Assembly (NCBI RefSeq): GCF_024585165.1
Contig: NZ_CP029008.1
Coordinates: 930,001-994,000, forward strand
Source: Bradyrhizobium sp. WBOS07
GTDB lineage: Bacteria > Pseudomonadota > Alphaproteobacteria > Rhizobiales > Xanthobacteraceae
Reading direction: 5' to 3'
Length of the DNA stretch: 64,000 nucleotides
Positions 8,646 to 17,832 of this stretch are shown piece after piece. The notes beneath the pieces were generated by a model, which was not told the origin of the DNA, made no database searches, and saw nothing but the letters and a program-made list of their open reading frames with translations. Each line of letters starts with the position of its first letter. Within the stretch, counting starts at the first letter, position 1. The position numbers and the translations under genes are program-made.

Positions 8646-10382
8646 CTAATAAATCGACGGCTCGCCGATCGGCGCGCCGAAATCGGTCTCGAGGAAATCG
8701 AAGTCGCAGCCGTCATTGGCCTGCTTGATGTGTTTTGTGAACATCCAGCCATAGCCGCGCTCGAAGCGGCGCTCGGGCTGCTTCCAGGCGGCGCGGCGCC
8801 TCTCGAGCTCGGCTTCGCTCACGTCGAGATTGATGGTGCGCGCGGCGACGTCGAGCGTGATGCGATCGCCGTTCTGCACCAGCGCGAGCGGGCCGCCGAT
8901 ATAGGATTCCGGCGAAACGTGCAGAATGCAGGCGCCATAGCTGGTGCCGCTCATGCGCGCATCCGAGATGCGCACCATGTCGCGCACGCCCTGTTTCACC
9001 AGCTTGGTCGGGATCGGCAGCATGCCCCATTCCGGCATGCCCGGCCCGCCTTGCGGTCCCGCATTGCGCAGGATGAGAATGTGATCCTCGGTAACGTCGA
9101 GATTGGGATCGTCGACCGCTTTCTTCATCGACGGATAATCGTCGAACACCAGCGCCGGGCCGGTGTGCTTGAGGAAGCGCGGCGCGCAGGCGGAGGGTTT
9201 TATCACGCAGCCGTCGGGCGCGAGATTGCCCTTGAGCACAGCGAGCGCGCCCTCCTTGTAGATGGGATTGTCGACGCTGCGGATCACGTCGGCATTGTGC
9301 ACCTCCGCGCCCTCGATGTTCTCACCCAGCGTCTTGCCGGTGACCGTGATGCAGTCGAGATGCAGATGCGGCTTGATCTGGCCCATCAGCGCCGGCAGGC
9401 CGCCGGCATAGAAGAAGTCCTCCATCAGGTAGGTGTCGCCGCTCGGCCGCACGTTGGCGATGACGGGCACCTTGCGGCTTGCGATCTCGAAATCGTCGAG
9501 GCCGATGTCCTGGCCGGCGCGGCGGGCCTGGGCGATCAGATGGATGATGGCATTGGTGGAGCAGCCCATCGCCATCGCGACCGCGATCGCGTTCTCGAAC
9601 GCCTTGCGGGTCTGGATCGTCTTCGGCGTCAGGTCCTCCCACACCATCTCGACGATGCGGCGGCCGCATTCGCTGGCCATGCGGATATGGTTGGCGTCAG
9701 CAGCAGGGATCGAGGAGGCGCCGGGCAAGGTCATGCCGATCGCCTCGGCAATCGCCGTCATGGTCGAGGCGGTGCCCATGGTCATGCAGGTGCCGTAGCT
9801 GCGGGCGATGCCGGCCTCGATGTCGAGCCAATCCTTGTCCGAGATTTTCCCGGCGCGGCGCTCGTCCCAATACTTCCAGCCGTCCGAGCCGGAGCCGAGC
9901 GTCTTGCCCTTCCAGGTTCCGCGCAGCATCGGGCCCGCCGGCAGATAGATCGCCGGGATGTTCATCGAGGTGGCCCCCAGCAGCAGCGCCGGCGTGGTCT
10001 TGTCGCAGCCGCCCATCAGCACCACGCCGTCGACGGGATGGCTGCGCAGCAGCTCCTCGGCATCCATCGCCAGCAGGTTGCGGTAGAGCATGGTGGTGGG
10101 CTTGAGCAGCGATTCCGACAGCGACAGCGCCGGCAGCTCCAGCGGCAGCCCGCCGGCCATCAGGATACCGCGCTTGACGTCGTCGACCCGCGACTTGAAA
10201 TGCATGTGGCAGGGCTGCGCGTCCGACCAGGTATTGAGGATCGCGATAACAGGGCGGTCCTTCCACTCCTCCGGCGCGTATCCCATCTGCATGGCGCGGG
10301 AGCGGTGGCCGAACGAGCGCAGGTCGTCGGGCGCGAACCAGCGCGCGCTACGGAGCTGGTCGGGTGTTTTCTTCTTGGTCAT
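8646..10382 (-). CDS. IlvD/Edd-family sugar-acid dehydratase (L-arabonate dehydratase-like)
   Basis: The 578-residue Fe-S dehydratase starts at an ATG preceded by AGAGGAAAAG; an earlier in-frame codon at 10436 has no such site. Family marks include GGCDKTTPALLLG, SYGTCMTMGTASTM and DARMSGTSYGACILHVSPE, covering the cysteine cluster ligands and the alkoxide Ser region. The short RSARWFAPDDLRSFGHRSR start and overall length fit the pentonate/hexonate dehydratase branch (L-arabonate, D-xylonate) rather than IlvD proper. It would convert an aldonate to its 2-keto-3-deoxy acid. The RraA-like gene downstream may process the product. A perfect palindrome about 86 bases upstream is a candidate operator. 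Confidence 0.85.
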   Translation of the reverse strand: MTKKKTPDQLRSARWFAPDDLRSFGHRSRAMQMGYAPEEWKDRPVIAILNTWSDAQPCHMHFKSRVDDVKRGILMAGGLPLELPALSLSESLLKPTTMLYRNLLAMDAEELLRSHPVDGVVLMGGCDKTTPALLLGATSMNIPAIYLPAGPMLRGTWKGKTLGSGSDGWKYWDERRAGKISDKDWLDIEAGIARSYGTCMTMGTASTMTAIAEAIGMTLPGASSIPAADANHIRMASECGRRIVEMVWEDLTPKTIQTRKAFENAIAVAMAMGCSTNAIIHLIAQARRAGQDIGLDDFEIASRKVPVIANVRPSGDTYLMEDFFYAGGLPALMGQIKPHLHLDCITVTGKTLGENIEGAEVHNADVIRSVDNPIYKEGALAVLKGNLAPDGCVIKPSACAPRFLKHTGPALVFDDYPSMKKAVDDPNLDVTEDHILILRNAGPQGGPGMPEWGMLPIPTKLVKQGVRDMVRISDARMSGTSYGACILHVSPESYIGGPLALVQNGDRITLDVAARTINLDVSEAELERRRAAWKQPERRFERGYGWMFTKHIKQANDGCDFDFLETDFGAPIGEPSIY

Positions 10383-10467
10383 TCTTTTCCTCTGCGAGTT
10401 CGCCCGCTCTTCCCACACGCCGTTCACTCCTCGCAAGTGGTCGGATGCGCAAGGCCCAGCCTTCCGC

Positions 10468-10487
10468 TATGCACGAAAACGTGCATA
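10468..10487. promoter_or_regulatory. Perfect 8-4-8 palindrome, candidate operator
   Basis: TATGCACG and CGTGCATA flank a four-base AAAA spacer. It sits 86-105 bases ahead of the dehydratase start (minus strand) and about 150 bases ahead of the receiver gene (plus strand), in the divergent promoter region. The dyad form suits a dimeric repressor such as a LacI or GntR type; the regulator is not in the window. Confidence 0.55.
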
Positions 10488-10634
10488 TATTGCGATACGA
10501 AGCAACAGCCGCCGACCGGGAGCGTCATCGCGCGAAGTGCTTGCAGGCCGGGCGGAATCCGCGCAACAATTTCATCTTTAATGGTTTGATTTGCGCCGAT
10601 GGGAATGTCCCGTCCGGCGCGGAGGAATTTAGAC

Positions 10635-11054
10635 GTGGCCAACATCCTGATCGTGGATGACGACCCGGCCGTTCAGATCACGATCCGGCTGCTCCTGGAG
10701 AGGGCCGGTCATCAGGTCAGCCTCGCCGGCGATGGCCGCAAGGCGCTGGCGCTGTTCGAGGCCGGCCGGTTCGATCTGCTGTTCCTCGACATCTTCATGC
10801 CTGGCATGGATGGGCTGGAGACGATGCGTCACATCCGGGCGTTGGCCCCGGCCATTCCCATCATCGTCATTTCCGGCCGCTCGGCCGCGCCGGATGCCTA
10901 TGCGGAACCCGATTTCCTGAATATGGCGACCAAGCTCGGCGCGGTGGCAAGCCTGCAAAAGCCGTTCCGGCCCGGCGCACTGCTCGCCGCAGTCGATGGC
11001 TGCCTGAAGGCGGGCGAGCCGGAGGGGTCCGATGTCAGCTCCGGCCGCCGATAA
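10635..11054 (+). CDS. Single-domain response regulator
   Basis: The 139-residue receiver-only protein starts at GTG 10635, preceded by a perfect GGAGGAA eight bases upstream; an ATG 12 codons earlier lacks a site. Acidic pocket in ILIVDDDP, phospho-acceptor D52 (LLFLDIFMPG), Ser in VISGRS and Lys in LQKPF. There is no output domain, so it passes phosphate on or binds a partner. Its last 23 bases overlap the start of the hybrid kinase gene, so the two are coupled. It is a clear paralogue of the receiver at 20693-21169: both share a PDFLxMAxxLGA insert and the LLAAxxxCL end. Confidence 0.88.
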   Translation: MANILIVDDDPAVQITIRLLLERAGHQVSLAGDGRKALALFEAGRFDLLFLDIFMPGMDGLETMRHIRALAPAIPIIVISGRSAAPDAYAEPDFLNMATKLGAVASLQKPFRPGALLAAVDGCLKAGEPEGSDVSSGRR

Positions 11055-14000
11055 CGAGGCCTCCTCTGCTTCAGGCCGGATCGGCCGCGATCATCCGGGA
11101 AGTCCCGCGAGCATTCCCATGACACTCGCCACGCGGCTCGCCGTCGCCATGATCCTGCTGGTGGCGGTCACCGTGGCCGCGGTCGGCTGGCTGGGCTATC
11201 GCAACACCACGCAAGCGGTCATTCCGCGGGTCCTGGAACGGGTCGAGGCCCAGTCGCGCCTGCTGGCCGCCAATCTGGAATCCTACGTTTCCGGAGCGCG
11301 CGGCGACCTGATCGGCTATCGCGCCGCGGCGGCCATCCAGGGCCTCATCCGCGCTCACACCGGCGGCGGCACCGATCCTGCCGACGGCGTCTCGGAGCAA
11401 ACCTGGCGCGAGCGTATCGCCACGCGGCTCGCGGCCGAGATCGAGGCCAAACCCATCTATGGGCAGTTTCGGATCATCGGCATCGATAACGACCAGCGCG
11501 AACTCGTCCGTGTCGATCGCTCCGGACCGAACGGAACCGCCCGGATCGCCCCGGACAACGAGCTGGAGAGCAAGAGCGACCGACCGTACTTTCAGCAAAC
11601 GATCCGGCTGCCGTCTGGCGAGATCTATGTGTCACCCGTCGATCTCGCCACCCGCCAAGGGGGCACCACGACTCCTCACATCCCGACTCTCCGGGTGGGG
11701 ACGCCGCTATTCGCACCGGACGGCAAGCCGTTCGGCATCATCGTCGCCAATATCGACATGCGGCCGGCCCTCGACCAGGTCCGCGCGACGGCGGCCTCGG
11801 GAGGAGAGATCTACGTCGTGAATTCGCACGGCGACTATCTCGTTCATCCCGATCGCGCGCGCGAATTGGGCACATTGCGCGACCGTCCCGGCGACTGGCG
11901 CAAGGACTTCCCTTACTTCGCGGCTCTGACGGGCACGCAGGACGTATCCACGCGACTCATGACCGATGGGTCGGGCCGGCCGAGCGGCGCGGCCATTGCC
12001 CCTGCGCTGCTTGCCGGCAAGGAATGGGTCGCCGTCATCGAGACAATTCCCGCGCCCGTGTTCGGCCTCGTACCGGCAGCGATCCAGAAGACGTCCCTGC
12101 TGGTCGGCATATTGGCCGTCGTCGCCGCGGCCGTGCTGGCGGTGCTGCTGGCGCGCTCGCTCACGCGTCCGATCGGCCGCTTGACCGCAGCAGTCCAGGC
12201 CATCGGCAGCGGGCGCCCGGCGGACATTCCCGTCGATGCTGGCGGCGAGACGGGCGTGCTGGCGCGGGCCTTCGCGCAGATGGTCGAGGAAACCCGGGTT
12301 AAGACCGCTGCGCTCGAACGCGAGATCGAGGAGCATCGCCGCACCGAGGCCGCGCGCAGCCATCACGCGGCGCGCGAGCGCCTGTTCAGCGCCGCGATCG
12401 AATCCTCCGACGATGCGATCGTGATGCAGACGCTCGATGCCGTCATCACGGGCTGGAATCCGGCCGCCGAGCGTCTGTACGGCTATTCGGCGGACGAGGC
12501 GATCGGCAAGCCGACGTCGATCATCGTGCCGGCGGACCGCCGCGAGCAGGGCAAGGACTATCTGGCGCGGATCGCGCGCGGCGAGCCGATCGAACGCTTC
12601 GAGACGGTGCGCCTGCGCAAGGACGGCACGCCGGTCGAAATCTCGCTCAGCCTGTCGCCGATCAAAGGTCCGTCCGGCGAGATCATCGGCGTCTCGGGGA
12701 CCGCGCACAGCCTCACCGAGGCGCGGCGGGCCGAGCGGCAGCTCCAGCAGCAGCTCGAGGAGCGCCGGCAGATCTTCGACACCTCGCAGGACCTGATCAT
12801 GATCATGGATGCGCGGGGCCATATCGCACAGATCAGTCCGAGCAGCGCGACCATCCTCGGCTATCGGCCGGAGGAGATGATCGGCCGCAGCGGCGCCGAC
12901 TTCATTCATCCGGACTTTCTGGAGCGATCCCGCACCGAGATGCGTGCGATGCGGCGCGGCGAGCGTCCCAAGATCGACGACACGCGCTGCTTCCACAAGG
13001 GCGGACACGAGGTCTGGCTGTCCTGGCTCGGCAGCTGGTCCGAGCAGGCGCATCGCTTCTTCTTCGTGGGACGCGACATGACGGAAGCGCGGCTCGCGCA
13101 GGAATCGCTGCGCGAGAGCGAGCGGCTCGCCCGCAACATCATCGAGACCTCGCTCGACGCCTTCGTCCAGACCGACGAGACCGGCAGCATCCTGAACTGG
13201 AACTCGCAGGCCGAGCAGCTGTTCGGCTGGCGCCGCGAGGACGTGCTCGGCAAGAGCACGATCGACCTCATCGTCGCCGAGAGCCAGCGCGAGCGAGTCA
13301 GGGCGGGTCTGACGCAGTTCCTGGCGAGCGAGAGCGGCAGGACGCTGAACCGGCGCCGCGAGTTGATGTGCTGCCGCCGCGACGGCAAGGAATTCAAGGC
13401 CGAGCTGAGCGTCACCGCGCTGAAGCGCCGCGAGGGCCTGCTGTTCAACATCTTCTACCGCGACCTCACCGACAAGATCGCCGCCGAGGAGCGCATCCGT
13501 CACGCCGAGAAGATGGAGGCGATCGGCCAGCTCACCGGCGGCGTGGCGCACGATTTCAACAACATCCTCACTGTCATCACGGGGACGATCGAGATCCTCG
13601 CGGAGGCGGTCGAGAAGGAGCCGGAGCTTGCGGCCATCACGAAGATGATCGACGAGGCGGCCGCGCGCGGCGCCGACCTGACCCAGCACCTGCTCGCCTT
13701 CGCGCGCAAGCAGCCGCTCCAGCCGCGCGAGATCGACATCAACTCGCTGGTGGTCGACACCGCGAAGCTGTTGCGGCCGACGCTGGGCGAGCAGATCCAG
13801 ATCGAATCCGTGTTCGAGGACGAGAACTGCGTCGCGATCGTCGATCCCAACCAGCTCACCACCGCGATCCTCAACCTCGCGCTCAATGCCCGCGACGCCA
13901 TGCCCGGCGGCGGCAAGCTGATCCTGGAGACCGGCGCCGCCTATCTCGACGAGGCCTACGCCAACGCAAACGACGTGTCGCCGGGGCACTACGTGTTGAT

Positions 14001-14625
14001 CGCCGTGAGCGACACCGGCACCGGAATTCCCGCGAACCTGCTGACCAGGGTGTTCGATCCCTTCTTCACCTCGAAGGGGCCGGGCAAGGGCACCGGGCTC
14101 GGGCTGTCGATGGTCTACGGCTTCATCAAGCAGTCCGCGGGCCACATCAAGATCTACAGCGAGGAAAGCCACGGCACCACGATCAAGATGTACCTGCCGC
14201 CCGGCAAGACGCCGACGGCGGCCGGCGAGGGCGTGACGCCGGCGGCCATCGAAGGCGGGCACGAGACGATCCTGGTGGTCGAGGACGACAGGCTGGTGCG
14301 CGACTACGTGCTGGCGCAGCTCCATTCGCTGGGCTACGTCACCTTGCAGGCCGCGAACGCCGCGGAGGCGCTCGCGATCGTCGCCGCCGGAAAGCCGTTC
14401 GACCTTCTGTTCACCGACGTCATCATGCCCGGCAAGATGAACGGACGGCAGCTTGCCGACGAGCTGATGAAGACGCGGCCCGATCTCAAGGTGGTCTACA
14501 CCTCGGGCTATACCGAGAACGCGATCATCCATCACGGCCGGCTCGATTCCGGCGTGATGCTGCTGGCCAAGCCCTATCGCAAATCGGATCTGGCGCGGAT
14601 CATCCGCAAGGCTCTGAGCGGGTGA
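11032..14625 (+). CDS. Hybrid sensor histidine kinase: dCache-HAMP-PAS-PAS-PAS-HisKA-HATPase-REC
   Basis: The 1197-residue membrane kinase has: first membrane helix about 36-55; periplasmic dCache-like sensor about 60-345; second helix about 354-375; HAMP about 376-428; three PAS domains (about 448-560, 580-690, 700-815); HisKA with phospho-His H840 (GGVAHDFNNIL); HATPase with N-box NLALNARDAMP (about 948), SDTGTGIP and GKGTGLGLSM; receiver about 1080-1197 with D1129 (LLFTDVIMPG). GGAGGGG precedes the ATG, and the start overlaps the upstream receiver gene. It has a C-terminal receiver but no HPt, so phosphate would leave through a separate HPt protein; one is encoded at 23350-23724. The ligand is unknown. 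Confidence 0.92.
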   Translation: MSAPAADNEASSASGRIGRDHPGSPASIPMTLATRLAVAMILLVAVTVAAVGWLGYRNTTQAVIPRVLERVEAQSRLLAANLESYVSGARGDLIGYRAAAAIQGLIRAHTGGGTDPADGVSEQTWRERIATRLAAEIEAKPIYGQFRIIGIDNDQRELVRVDRSGPNGTARIAPDNELESKSDRPYFQQTIRLPSGEIYVSPVDLATRQGGTTTPHIPTLRVGTPLFAPDGKPFGIIVANIDMRPALDQVRATAASGGEIYVVNSHGDYLVHPDRARELGTLRDRPGDWRKDFPYFAALTGTQDVSTRLMTDGSGRPSGAAIAPALLAGKEWVAVIETIPAPVFGLVPAAIQKTSLLVGILAVVAAAVLAVLLARSLTRPIGRLTAAVQAIGSGRPADIPVDAGGETGVLARAFAQMVEETRVKTAALEREIEEHRRTEAARSHHAARERLFSAAIESSDDAIVMQTLDAVITGWNPAAERLYGYSADEAIGKPTSIIVPADRREQGKDYLARIARGEPIERFETVRLRKDGTPVEISLSLSPIKGPSGEIIGVSGTAHSLTEARRAERQLQQQLEERRQIFDTSQDLIMIMDARGHIAQISPSSATILGYRPEEMIGRSGADFIHPDFLERSRTEMRAMRRGERPKIDDTRCFHKGGHEVWLSWLGSWSEQAHRFFFVGRDMTEARLAQESLRESERLARNIIETSLDAFVQTDETGSILNWNSQAEQLFGWRREDVLGKSTIDLIVAESQRERVRAGLTQFLASESGRTLNRRRELMCCRRDGKEFKAELSVTALKRREGLLFNIFYRDLTDKIAAEERIRHAEKMEAIGQLTGGVAHDFNNILTVITGTIEILAEAVEKEPELAAITKMIDEAAARGADLTQHLLAFARKQPLQPREIDINSLVVDTAKLLRPTLGEQIQIESVFEDENCVAIVDPNQLTTAILNLALNARDAMPGGGKLILETGAAYLDEAYANANDVSPGHYVLIAVSDTGTGIPANLLTRVFDPFFTSKGPGKGTGLGLSMVYGFIKQSAGHIKIYSEESHGTTIKMYLPPGKTPTAAGEGVTPAAIEGGHETILVVEDDRLVRDYVLAQLHSLGYVTLQAANAAEALAIVAAGKPFDLLFTDVIMPGKMNGRQLADELMKTRPDLKVVYTSGYTENAIIHHGRLDSGVMLLAKPYRKSDLARIIRKALSG

Positions 14626-14631
14626 GGCTTC

Positions 14632-14719
14632 CGTAGCCCGGATGGAGCGCAGCGCAATCCGGGAAAGTCGTGCGGCGCGCGCAAATCCCGGATTACGCTT
14701 GCGCTTCATCCGGGCTACG
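14632..14719. repeat. Intergenic palindromic repeat (family E)
   Basis: CGTAGCCCGGATGGAGCGC on the left mirrors GCGCTTCATCCGGGCTACG on the right with inner AATCCGGGA/TCCCGGATT arms. It lies between convergent genes. A fragment related to family A follows at about 14742-14790. Confidence 0.8.
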
Positions 14720-14807
14720 AAACCGTCGGCCAGGAGAGATGGGCCCCGGCTCGGCGGCGCATCATGTCATGATACACCGCGTCCGGGGCAGGAAAGAGAA
14801 CCAACGC

Positions 14808-15443
14808 CTACGACGCGCGCTGGGCCGCGGTCATCACGATGCGGATCAGATCGGCGGCGTTGCGCGCGCCGAGCTTCTTCATGATGTTGGCGCGGTGATC
14901 CTCGATCGTGCGCGGGCTGATGCCGAGCGTGCGACCGGCTTCCTTGTTGGACGCGCCGGAAGCAAACTGCTCGAGTACCTCGCGCTCCCTGCGCGTCAGC
15001 GGCTCGCGTCCGGGGAAATGCAACGAGCCGAATTTCGGCGAGGCGTTCTCCGCCTGCCTGCGAGCATAGGCGCCGATCGCCTCATCGAGCCGGCCGACGA
15101 TCTCGCTGCCGCGGAACGGCTTCTCGATGAAGTCGAGCGCGCCGCTCTTGATCGCGCCCACCGCCATCGTGATGTCGCCCTGTCCGGAGATCATGAAGAT
15201 CGGCGCCGGATAATCCTCGCCCTGCAGCTCCTTCAGAATGTCGAGCCCCGACTTTCCGGGAATGTGCACGTCGAGCAGGATTGCAGCCGGCGTGCGGTTG
15301 CGCGCGACGGAAAGCAGCGCTGCCCCGTCCGCGAAACAGATCACCTCATAACCCGCCGCCTTCAACACCATCGACAGAGTGTCGCGAACGGCAGGGTCGT
15401 CGTCGACCACGAAGATTTCACCGCGAGAGCTTTGTTCGGCCAT
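14808..15443 (-). CDS. FixJ/NarL-type response regulator with LuxR HTH
   Basis: The 211-residue protein (start MAEQSSRGEIF; two upstream starts up to 15485 are also open) has a receiver at 1-120 with the VVDDDP acidic patch, phospho-acceptor D58 (AILLDVHIPG), SGQGD and EKPF. A LuxR-type helix-turn-helix follows at about 150-205 (LTRREREVLEQFASG, NKEAGRTLGISPRTIEDHRANIMKKLGARN). It should be a DNA-binding activator. It has no dedicated kinase on its strand; the hybrid kinase just upstream and convergent is one possible source of phosphate. Target genes unknown. Confidence 0.9.
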   Translation of the reverse strand: MAEQSSRGEIFVVDDDPAVRDTLSMVLKAAGYEVICFADGAALLSVARNRTPAAILLDVHIPGKSGLDILKELQGEDYPAPIFMISGQGDITMAVGAIKSGALDFIEKPFRGSEIVGRLDEAIGAYARRQAENASPKFGSLHFPGREPLTRREREVLEQFASGASNKEAGRTLGISPRTIEDHRANIMKKLGARNAADLIRIVMTAAQRAS

Positions 15444-15592
15444 GTGCCACATCCGGTTGGCATGAAGGACTCGCGTCCGCGCCAACCGTTATGGCAATCG
15501 GCGCGGATTCGGCCCACCCGTATTTGTACGGGACATGGACTTAACGCACAAGTAGCGGCAAGGTGCCTTATTGCGGGGGACGGAGAATATCC

Positions 15593-15883
15593 ATGCTAAA
15601 TTACGCTGGCACACCCCCGCTCGCCGCGATGGCTGACACCGACAGCCGTCAGCTGATTGCAGCCGAACTTCGCTCTCTGATCGCGCGCATCGACCTCAGT
15701 ATGCGTCTGATCGACGCGGCCATGGAGGAAGAAGACGCCGGCGGTGTTTCGGGTTCCAGCGAGATTGTGGTGCTCGACGACGTGACGCCCCGTTATGCCA
15801 CGGCCAGCGCCGCCCTCAACGCCTGCCGGGCTGAACTCGGCCAAGCCCTGCGACAGCTGTCGGAATTCGGCAACCCGACATAG
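15593..15883 (+). CDS. Small acidic hypothetical protein, helical
   Basis: The 96-residue product has a good ribosome site (CGGAGAA, spacing 7) before ATG 15593. Leu- and Ala-rich heptad-like stretches at about 22-42 (ELRSLIARIDLSMRLIDAAM) and 65-90 suggest a helical hairpin, separated by an acidic linker (EEEDAGG). No known domain is recognised. It stands between two minus-strand regulators in the signalling region and may be a small partner of a receiver, but that is a guess. Confidence 0.6.
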   Translation: MLNYAGTPPLAAMADTDSRQLIAAELRSLIARIDLSMRLIDAAMEEEDAGGVSGSSEIVVLDDVTPRYATASAALNACRAELGQALRQLSEFGNPT

Positions 15884-15929
15884 AGCGCGATCGGCGCTGA
15901 ACGCCGACCGCATGGCAACTCCGCGAGCC

Positions 15930-16433
15930 CTAAGCGCGGTGCCGTTCCACGATCGCGTCGGTAGCGACACCGCCCCAGGTGTGGATCGCGGGAAGGCCCA
16001 TGGCGATCTTGCCCAGATTGGCGAGGCTGATGCGCAGGGCCGCGAGGTCGAGCGGCTTCGGCAGGCTCTGGAGCTCGATCCCGACGGACCGGGCGAAGCT
16101 GCGAGCGGCGCTGCGGCGCTTGCCGTCCATGCCGCTGATGACGATCACGGCTCCGCCGAACTTCGCCGCCGCCATCTCGCGCAGCACGTCGATGCCGTCG
16201 CCATCCTCCAGCACGAGATCCAGCGTCACGCAATCGAAGCGGGCGGTGCGCAGCTTCTCGATCGCATTCGCCACGGACGGCGCCACGGTGACTTCGTGCC
16301 CGGCCTGCTTGGCGGCGACGGTGATCAGGCTGCGCTGCGTGGCGTCGTCATCGACCACCAGAAGCTGAAGCGCACGCCGTTCGGCGCCGTCGGGCAGGTT
16401 TGACGTCATGGGCGAAAGAGGACTTCTGGGCAT
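15930..16433 (-). CDS. Single-domain response regulator
   Basis: The 167-residue receiver-only protein starts at ATG 16433 with AGGATACGGAA upstream; the ATG at 16409 lacks a site. Acidic patch LLVVDDD at 24-30, phospho-acceptor D72 (VTLDLVLEDGDG), VISGMDG and the LPKPL lysine. The C-terminal 40 residues (ALRISLANLGKIAMGLP onward) extend past the usual receiver end and carry no known output domain. It is separated from the che genes by about 140 bases, so it may have its own promoter. Role unknown, probably a phosphate relay or sink. Confidence 0.85.
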   Translation of the reverse strand: MPRSPLSPMTSNLPDGAERRALQLLVVDDDATQRSLITVAAKQAGHEVTVAPSVANAIEKLRTARFDCVTLDLVLEDGDGIDVLREMAAAKFGGAVIVISGMDGKRRSAARSFARSVGIELQSLPKPLDLAALRISLANLGKIAMGLPAIHTWGGVATDAIVERHRA

Positions 16434-16574
16434 TTCCGTATCCTGAGATTGAGACGGTCAACGGATACAATGTTCGCGCTGAGGCCACGTAAAACTGCCG
16501 GCGCGAATTCGCTTCGAAATCTTCAGAAAGTGTGAAGCAAGAGATCGGAAAGGACGGTCACGGACGCGGGCGGA

Positions 16575-16892
16575 TCACGCCGCGGCGTCATGGCCGCCGG
16601 CCGCGCCGCGCTTCTTCCTGTTCTTGCCGCGCAGGAACTGGATGTCCATTTCGGCGCCGTTGACGCGGACCAGCTCGCAGCGGCGATAGGCAAGGCCGGT
16701 GGACGACAGCAGCAGGAAGAACTCCTTCAGGTTCAATCCCTGAATCGAGCCTTCCACCGTGAGAATGGCGTCGGTGTCGGAGATCGCGTTGAGCTTGCAG
16801 TCGCGGCGCCAGGTGCCGTCGATGGCCATGATGCAGACATCATAGCCGCGACTGAAAGTCACGCGTTCGGTACCCTTGCCATCCTCGGCCAT
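16575..16892 (-). CDS. PilZ-like small protein at the end of the che operon
   Basis: The 105-residue protein starts at ATG 16892, with AGGACG upstream, two bases after the cheR stop. An N-terminal RVTFSRGY followed by beta-strand-like segments suggests a PilZ-type barrel, which in canonical form binds c-di-GMP through RxxxR and (D/N)xSxxG. Here the second motif is weak (AISDTDA), so ligand binding is uncertain. The tail RGKNRKKRGAAGG is strongly basic. Position after cheR points to a motility role, perhaps linking c-di-GMP to the chemotaxis pathway. Confidence 0.65.
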   Translation of the reverse strand: MAEDGKGTERVTFSRGYDVCIMAIDGTWRRDCKLNAISDTDAILTVEGSIQGLNLKEFFLLLSSTGLAYRRCELVRVNGAEMDIQFLRGKNRKKRGAAGGHDAAA

Positions 16893-16894
16893 GT

Positions 16895-17773
16895 CTATCG
16901 TCCTGCCATCACCGCGAGGCGCGGCGACGCGCCGGCGAGGACCGGCTTGGCGGCCGCGGCACGCGGATCGTTCGGCTTGTAGAGGCCGCGCCGGTCCGCG
17001 ATCGGGCGGAACGTATCGGTCAGACCGACCACGGTCTCGGCCGCGCCCAGCACCAGGAAGCCATCGGGCTCGATCTGGCGCGCCAGCCGGTTGAAGATGT
17101 TGATCTTGGTGTCCTGGTCGAAATAGATCAGCACGTTGCGACAGAAGATGATGTCGAACGTGCCGAGCTGGGAGAAGTCGTGCAGCAGGTTGAGCTGGCG
17201 ATGCTGGATCATCGCCCGCAATTCGGGATTGACCTGCCAGGTCTCGCCGGTCTGCTTGAAATATTTGACCAGCATCTGGATCGGCAGGCCGCGCTGCACC
17301 TCGAACTGGCTGTAGATTCCGGCCTTGGCCTTCTCCAGCACCTCCTGCGACAGATCGGTCGCGATGATCTCGATGCGCCAGCCGGTGAGGGCCGCGCCCA
17401 TCTCCTTCAGGCACATCGCCAGCGAATAGGGCTCCTGCCCGGTCGAGCCGGCGGCGCACCAGATCCGCACGCTGCGCTTGCCGGCACGCGCCTTGATGAT
17501 CTCGGGCATGATGGTGTCGCGAAAATGATCGAACGGGACCTTGTCGCGGAAGAAGAAGGTCTCGTTGGTGGTCATGGCTTCGACCACGTCGGTGATCAGC
17601 TGACGCGAGCCGCCTTGCAGCTTCTGCACGAGCTCGGCGATGCCGGAGAGACCGGCCTTGCGGGCCAGAGGCAGCAGGCGGCTTTCGATCAGATATTGCT
17701 TGTCTGCGGACAGGTCGAGACCGGAATTGTCCTTCAGGAACTTACGCAGGTACTCATACTCGGTCGGGGTCAC
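16895..17773 (-). CDS. cheR: CheR, chemotaxis receptor glutamate methyltransferase
   Basis: The 292-residue S-adenosylmethionine-dependent enzyme methylates glutamates in chemoreceptors. It starts at GTG with AGAGGC upstream. The N-terminal helical domain (about 1-75) is followed by TTNETFFFRD, which contacts the receptor, and IRIWCAAGSTGQEPYSLAM, the SAM site. IIATDLSQEVLEKAKAG, and DIIFCRNVLIYFD near residue 210 complete the CheR signature. Length is normal. It lies between cheY and the PilZ-like gene; the usual partner esterase gene cheB is absent from this cluster. Confidence 0.95.
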   Translation of the reverse strand: MTPTEYEYLRKFLKDNSGLDLSADKQYLIESRLLPLARKAGLSGIAELVQKLQGGSRQLITDVVEAMTTNETFFFRDKVPFDHFRDTIMPEIIKARAGKRSVRIWCAAGSTGQEPYSLAMCLKEMGAALTGWRIEIIATDLSQEVLEKAKAGIYSQFEVQRGLPIQMLVKYFKQTGETWQVNPELRAMIQHRQLNLLHDFSQLGTFDIIFCRNVLIYFDQDTKINIFNRLARQIEPDGFLVLGAAETVVGLTDTFRPIADRRGLYKPNDPRAAAAKPVLAGASPRLAVMAGR

Positions 17774-17832
17774 TGGTAGCCTCTTCGAAGCTGTACTGGA
17801 ACATTCTGACCAGATGCGCGGGCCAGATTCGC

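Noticed and set aside
8643..10589. 648-codon open frame on the plus strand opposite the dehydratase
   Set aside because: Same shadow effect; the minus strand encodes an unmistakable IlvD/Edd enzyme.
11707..14709. 1000-codon open frame on the minus strand opposite the hybrid kinase gene
   Set aside because: It is the mirror of GC3-biased codons in a gene whose domains are clear on the plus strand; its protein is His/Arg/Asp-rich with no motifs and no ribosome site.
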